Part shown: piece after piece, positions 60,743-64,000 of the stretch | Numbering within the stretch: the stretch's first letter is position 1 | How the letters are laid out: each line of letters begins with the position of its first letter | Position numbers and translations under genes: made by a program | Assembly: GCA_965212135.1 (NCBI GenBank) | Contig: OZ243044.1 | Span: 372,001-436,000, forward strand | Direction: 5' to 3' | Length of the DNA stretch: 64,000 nucleotides | Source of the DNA: Bin75 sp965212135 | GTDB taxonomy: Bacteria > Nitrospirota > Nitrospiria > Nitrospirales > UBA8639 | Notes under the pieces: model-generated | Seen by the model: the letters and a program-made list of their open reading frames with translations, nothing else | What the model was told of the DNA's origin: nothing | Database searches by the model: none

Positions 60743-62224
60743 TTATTGAGGATTCACCGCCACAAACAGATTGTTGCCCCTGCGGCTAAGAAACAGCACG
60801 ACCAGTTCCTCTTTCTCAATCCGGGAGGCCGCGCGTTGATAATCGGCCAGGCTTTTCACCACGCCCCGGTTCACTTCCTGAATGACGTCGCCCCGCTGCA
60901 AGCCCGCCGCTTCCGCCTCGCTGCCGGGCTTCACTTCATTGACGACGACTCCGGCCATCTCGTCGGACAAATCAAGCTGCTTCCTGTTTTCCGGCGTCAA
61001 CGGGCCGACGTCCAGCCCCGCGAGCACGTTATCAAGCGCTTTCAAGGCCGAGGGAGGAGCGGGCATGTTGCCGCGGGCCAGCATGGCATCCGTCGGCCGT
61101 TCTCCCACGTTGATGGTCAGCGTCTCCTGGTCGCCGTCGCGCAGAATGGTGACCTCAACCTCGGCGCCCACCGGCGTCCGGGCCACGATATGCCGGAGAT
61201 GGTTGATGTCCCGCACCTGTTCCCCGCGATAGTCGAGCAGCACGTCGCCCCGCCGCAAGCCCCCGACAGCGGACGGGCCATGTTCATTCACTTCGCTGAT
61301 CAGCACCCCGCCCGTATGGGACTCCGGCAACTGAAACGACTGCGCCAGGGCCGGCGTCAATTCCTGAATGGCCACCCCCAGCCAGCCGCGCACCACCCGT
61401 CCGGTCGTGATGAGGCTGGTCGCGATATCCCTGGCAATCGCGACGGGAATCGCAAACCCAATCCCTTCGGAGCCGCCGGTGCGGGAAAAAATGGCCGTGT
61501 TGATGCCGACGACTTCCCCCACCATGTTGACCAGCGGCCCGCCGGAATTGCCGGGATTAATCGGCGCGTCGGTTTGGATAAAATCCTCATATTCCGTGAT
61601 GCCGACGTTGCCGCGCCCCACCGCGCTGATAATGCCCATCGTGACCGATGACTTCAGCCCAAAGGGGCTGCCGACGGCCAGAACCAAATCCCCCACCCGG
61701 CTCGCCTCGCCGCCGCTCCATGAAATAAACGGCAGGTCGTCTCCTTCAATTTTGAGCACGGCCAGGTCCGTTTTGGGATCGGTCCCGACAATCTCCGCCG
61801 GAAATTCCTTGCCGTCAAACGTCGTCACGGTAATTTTTCGGCCGTTTTCCACGACGTGGTTGTTGGTGACAATATAGCCGTCCTGATTGATGATGACCCC
61901 GGAACCGGCGCTCATGCCCGGAGGCCCGAACGGTCCAGGAGGACGCGGGGGCCGGGGCTGCATGGGAGGCCCTGGAGGTCCTGGCGGGCCGCCAAACGGT
62001 CCCGGGGGCAGCCGTCGGGGACGGCGCATCCCTTCCCCCTCCGCTTCCGACACCGCGACGTTCACCACGGCGGGTTGAACCTTCGCCACGATCTCCGAAA
62101 ATCCCCGGCTAAAGGCTTCTGGCACGGCGGCCAGCGCCGGCCCGTCTCCGGGGCTTCCGGCAACAAGCAGCGTCAGCAGAACGAGTGAAACTTTTCCCTT
62201 GCGGCATTCCTGTAAAATTTCCAT
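60743..62224 (-). CDS. Periplasmic serine protease, HtrA/DegP (Do) family
   Basis: 493 residues with a signal peptide (LVLLTLLVAGSPGDGPALA). The protease domain has His in VTNNHVVENG, Asp in DPKTDLAVLKIEG and Ser in NPGNSGGPLV. Two PDZ domains follow (GWLGVAIQELTPAL and GLDVGPLTPENRKQL regions). A proline/glycine-rich stretch of ~38 residues (for example PPGPFGGPPGPPGPP) replaces the usual LA-loop sequence. It lies 64 bp beyond the tatC start on the same strand. The ATG at 62224 or 62230 may be used. Confidence 0.93.
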   Translation of the reverse strand: MEILQECRKGKVSLVLLTLLVAGSPGDGPALAAVPEAFSRGFSEIVAKVQPAVVNVAVSEAEGEGMRRPRRLPPGPFGGPPGPPGPPMQPRPPRPPGPFGPPGMSAGSGVIINQDGYIVTNNHVVENGRKITVTTFDGKEFPAEIVGTDPKTDLAVLKIEGDDLPFISWSGGEASRVGDLVLAVGSPFGLKSSVTMGIISAVGRGNVGITEYEDFIQTDAPINPGNSGGPLVNMVGEVVGINTAIFSRTGGSEGIGFAIPVAIARDIATSLITTGRVVRGWLGVAIQELTPALAQSFQLPESHTGGVLISEVNEHGPSAVGGLRRGDVLLDYRGEQVRDINHLRHIVARTPVGAEVEVTILRDGDQETLTINVGERPTDAMLARGNMPAPPSALKALDNVLAGLDVGPLTPENRKQLDLSDEMAGVVVNEVKPGSEAEAAGLQRGDVIQEVNRGVVKSLADYQRAASRIEKEELVVLFLSRRGNNLFVAVNPQ

Positions 62225-62472
62225 AATCATAGAAAAATGTCCTTTAGAGTTAATGACTTATATTGGCAACACACCCTGCTCGCGCAGAATGAACCCATGA
62301 CGGCCTCCCGCCGTTGCGCAAAAATCGCCGCGACGAAATATATCCATTTGATTCTACACTAATCTATTCCGGCTCTTCAAAGGCAAATTATCCATATGCG
62401 CATTTCATCATTCATTCGCCGCGACGCACCGCGTTCCGCCGGCGCTCGTTTCACGGGGTCTTTCCCGCACTC

Positions 62473-63447
62473 ATGCGCGCACTGACGTTCCATACGGCCC
62501 TGGAATATCGCGCGCGGCACCCCGCTCCGACGCCATCGCCGGGAGAAGCGCTCGTTCGCGTCATTCAGGCGGGCGTCTGCGCCACCGATTTGCAGTTGGT
62601 TCAGGGGTACATGGACTTCCAGGGCGTGCCGGGCCACGAATTCGTCGGAATCGTCGAAGAGGCCCCGCAGTCAACCCTGAAAGGACGGCGCGTGGTTGGT
62701 GAAATCAACGCGGCCTGCCGGGCCTGCCCCGTGTGCCGCGACGGGAGACCGACCCATTGCCCCTTTCGAACGACGCTGGGCATTGACCGCCGCGACGGAG
62801 CCTTTGCCGATTTTCTGTGTCTCCCCGCCGAAAACCTGCACCCGCTTCCCGATGAGATCACCAACGATCAAGCCATGTTCACGGAACCCCTTGCCGCGGC
62901 CTGCCGTATTCTTGAACAGGTGTCCGTCGGGCCGGCGGACCGCGTCCTGGTCATTGGCGACGGCAAGCTTGGGCTGCTCTGCGCCCAGGTCCTGCACCGT
63001 GCCCCGTGCCGCGTAACGGTCCTGGGACATCATCAGGAAAAATTGCGGATACTGGACGGCCTCGGCATTCACACGCGCCGCGCCGCCGACGCACCGGCGT
63101 CCGGTTTCGACGTCGTGGTTGAGGCGACCGGCACACCCGGCGGATTCGCCATGGCGTCCGCCTCCGTCCGTCCCGGCGGAACCCTTGTGCTCAAATCAAC
63201 CCATCGCCATCACACGTCCGCCGATCTGACGGCTCTCGTTGTCAATGAAATCACGGTGGTGGGATCGCGATGCGGTCCGTTCAGGCCGGCGATGGCGCTC
63301 CTTCGTGAACACGCCGTGGCCGTGGACGCACTGATTCACGCGCGCTTTCCGATTGAACGGGGACCGGAAGCCCTGGCCCATGCCGCCAAACCAGGCGTCT
63401 TGAAAGTCGTGCTGGACATGACGGAGACACGCCCAGACGGGCCGTGA
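62473..63447 (+). CDS. Zinc-dependent alcohol dehydrogenase-like (MDR family) oxidoreductase
   Basis: 324 residues from ATG 62473. Catalytic-domain motifs: AGVCATDLQLVQGY (catalytic-zinc Cys), VPGHEFVGIVEEA (GHE), and the structural-zinc cysteines in AACRACPVCRDGRPTHC. The Rossmann part carries DRVLVIGDGKLGLLCAQVL. Substrate unknown. The open frame extends 53 codons upstream but lacks family similarity there. It is divergent from the HtrA gene and followed by palindromic repeats. Confidence 0.88.
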   Translation: MRALTFHTALEYRARHPAPTPSPGEALVRVIQAGVCATDLQLVQGYMDFQGVPGHEFVGIVEEAPQSTLKGRRVVGEINAACRACPVCRDGRPTHCPFRTTLGIDRRDGAFADFLCLPAENLHPLPDEITNDQAMFTEPLAAACRILEQVSVGPADRVLVIGDGKLGLLCAQVLHRAPCRVTVLGHHQEKLRILDGLGIHTRRAADAPASGFDVVVEATGTPGGFAMASASVRPGGTLVLKSTHRHHTSADLTALVVNEITVVGSRCGPFRPAMALLREHAVAVDALIHARFPIERGPEALAHAAKPGVLKVVLDMTETRPDGP

Positions 63448-63535
63448 AAACGTGAGGCAACCCGAAACATTTCCGGTCGTCTGCCCCGTGATGGTCTGAT
63501 GGTTTTTTCGAGACTGGTTCCCCGCCCCTGTTGTC

Positions 63536-63608
63536 ATTCCCGCGAAGGCGGGAATCCAGAGGGAAAGGCCAAGGCGAAGATGGATTCCCGATTAAAAATG
63601 TCGGGAAT
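63536..63608. repeat. Composite palindromic repeat
   Basis: ATTCCCGCGAAGGCGGGAAT (63536-63555), the linker AAAGGCCAAGGCGAAGATGG, and the 25-bp palindrome ATTCCCGATTAAA...GTCGGGAAT (63584-63608). It is the reverse complement plan of 29608-29681. The flank CCAGCGTCTAACTGGGCCGG follows at about 63632. Confidence 0.8.
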
Positions 63609-63627
63609 GACGGAAGGGGTAGGGCGG

Positions 63628-64000
63628 GAATCCAGCGTCTAACTGGGCCGGCGGAGCCGGACACTTCACTCCTGTCCTTACCAGTGCCACTCCAATTGCA
63701 CCCGCACGCCATGATCCACCGGGGCCGTGCCCGTCGCGCCTTTTCGGGCGCCTTCCAGGCTCATATTCAGCCGTTGGGCTAAGCTGACCCGGCTGCCTAG
63801 CCGGTACGTCCTGGCATCCGCCGCCCCCAGGGTCATCCCGCCGTAGGGTGTCAGCAGGTGGTCGCCTACCGGCAGCCCGTAGGCGACGGTGGCGTCCATG
63901 AGGCCCTGCGGCGTGGTCGGGCCGCTGGGCGCTGGGCGGTTGGCTGTGCCGTGTTCCCAGAGTTGCGCCAGCCCGCTGGCGCTGGTGGTGGTTTGATAGG
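63628..64000 (-). repeat. Autotransporter barrel cassette, copy 3 (cut by window edge)
   Basis: Includes the ~50-bp shared 3' flank and the last 323 bp of coding sequence. At the few variable residues it is a mosaic: SASGL, AQRL and TAPVD match copy 1, while GAADA matches copy 2. Confidence 0.85.
63678..64000 (-). CDS. Autotransporter, C-terminal barrel fragment (5' part beyond the window)
   Basis: The reverse frame is open from the right edge to the stop at 63678, about 107 residues visible. It reads QTTTSASGLAQLWEHG ... TPYGGMTLGAADA ... LEWHW, the same barrel end as the two complete autotransporters. An internal ATG at 63899 is not a start because the homology continues upstream of it. 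Passenger type and leader (and any poly-C tract) cannot be seen. Its presence shows that the barrel belongs to a family of at least three genes within ~51 kb. Confidence 0.9.
   Translation of the reverse strand, partial: YQTTTSASGLAQLWEHGTANRPAPSGPTTPQGLMDATVAYGLPVGDHLLTPYGGMTLGAADARTYRLGSRVSLAQRLNMSLEGARKGATGTAPVDHGVRVQLEWHW

Overview
The window is about 64 kb of GC-rich DNA from a Gram-negative bacterium. It encodes KDO and heptose synthesis for lipopolysaccharide, outer-membrane barrel proteins, periplasmic HtrA proteases and TatC. The lineage cannot be fixed from the sequence alone. A urea transporter plus urease set without ureE, a urea-type porin next to urtA, a NapC-like multihaem cytochrome beside molybdenum-cofactor genes, and a DUF3386 protein fit a Nitrospirota/Nitrospinota-like nitrite-oxidiser grade organism. 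That placement is inference. No rRNA, tRNA, CRISPR array, transposase or phage gene was seen.

Layout. 1-2.2 kb: the end of a SAM hydroxide adenosyltransferase-type gene, a small frameshifted gene and bioA. 2.5-10.7 kb: a tightly packed forward operon lepA-lepB-hldA-kdsB-pyrG-kdsA-pgsA-plsY (translation, signal peptidase, LPS inner-core sugars, CTP, phospholipids), followed by an HtrA protease that looks like a lipoprotein. 12.4-14.9 kb: a reverse-strand autotransporter. 15.2-17.7 kb: a reverse operon of a redoxin, a small protein, a metallo-beta-lactamase-fold protein and an O-methyltransferase-like protein. 18-22.7 kb: purF, purL and a methyltransferase. 22.8-25.3 kb: a subtilase with a lipobox, a glycine tether and a C-terminal barrel. 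25.4-29.3 kb: DUF3386, TPM-domain, nucleotidyltransferase-like, FAD monooxygenase and small hypothetical genes. 29.9-41.5 kb: one 11.7-kb gene for a giant autotransporter adhesin. 42.5-54.6 kb: porin-urtABCDE-ureABC-ureF-ureG-ureD. 54.6-60.7 kb: an ABC exporter, a six-haem cytochrome, mobB, moeA, an Mrp-type P-loop ATPase and tatC. 60.7-63.4 kb: a second HtrA and a zinc alcohol dehydrogenase-like gene. The right edge cuts a third copy of the autotransporter barrel.

The most unusual content is the surface-protein system. Two complete autotransporter genes share a homologous leader that contains a pure poly-C run (14 C in one, 26 C in the other) ahead of the signal-peptide core. Their passengers are unrelated in length and domain make-up, and their last 1402 bp are nearly identical. 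A third barrel copy lies at the right edge. Any change in tract length not divisible by three puts the leader out of frame with a nearby stop, which is the signature of slipped-strand phase variation. The three barrel cassettes lie in alternating orientation (-,+,-), so recombination could invert or exchange segments. Between the two full genes sits a subtilase autotransporter with the layout of SphB1/NalP, proteases known to mature other autotransporters. Short palindromes of the ATTCCC-N8-GGGAAT type, like the Neisseria dRS3 repeat, flank these genes and also interrupt the urease operon. Together this looks like a modular, phase-variable surface-adhesin system in an organism otherwise carrying housekeeping and urea-use genes.
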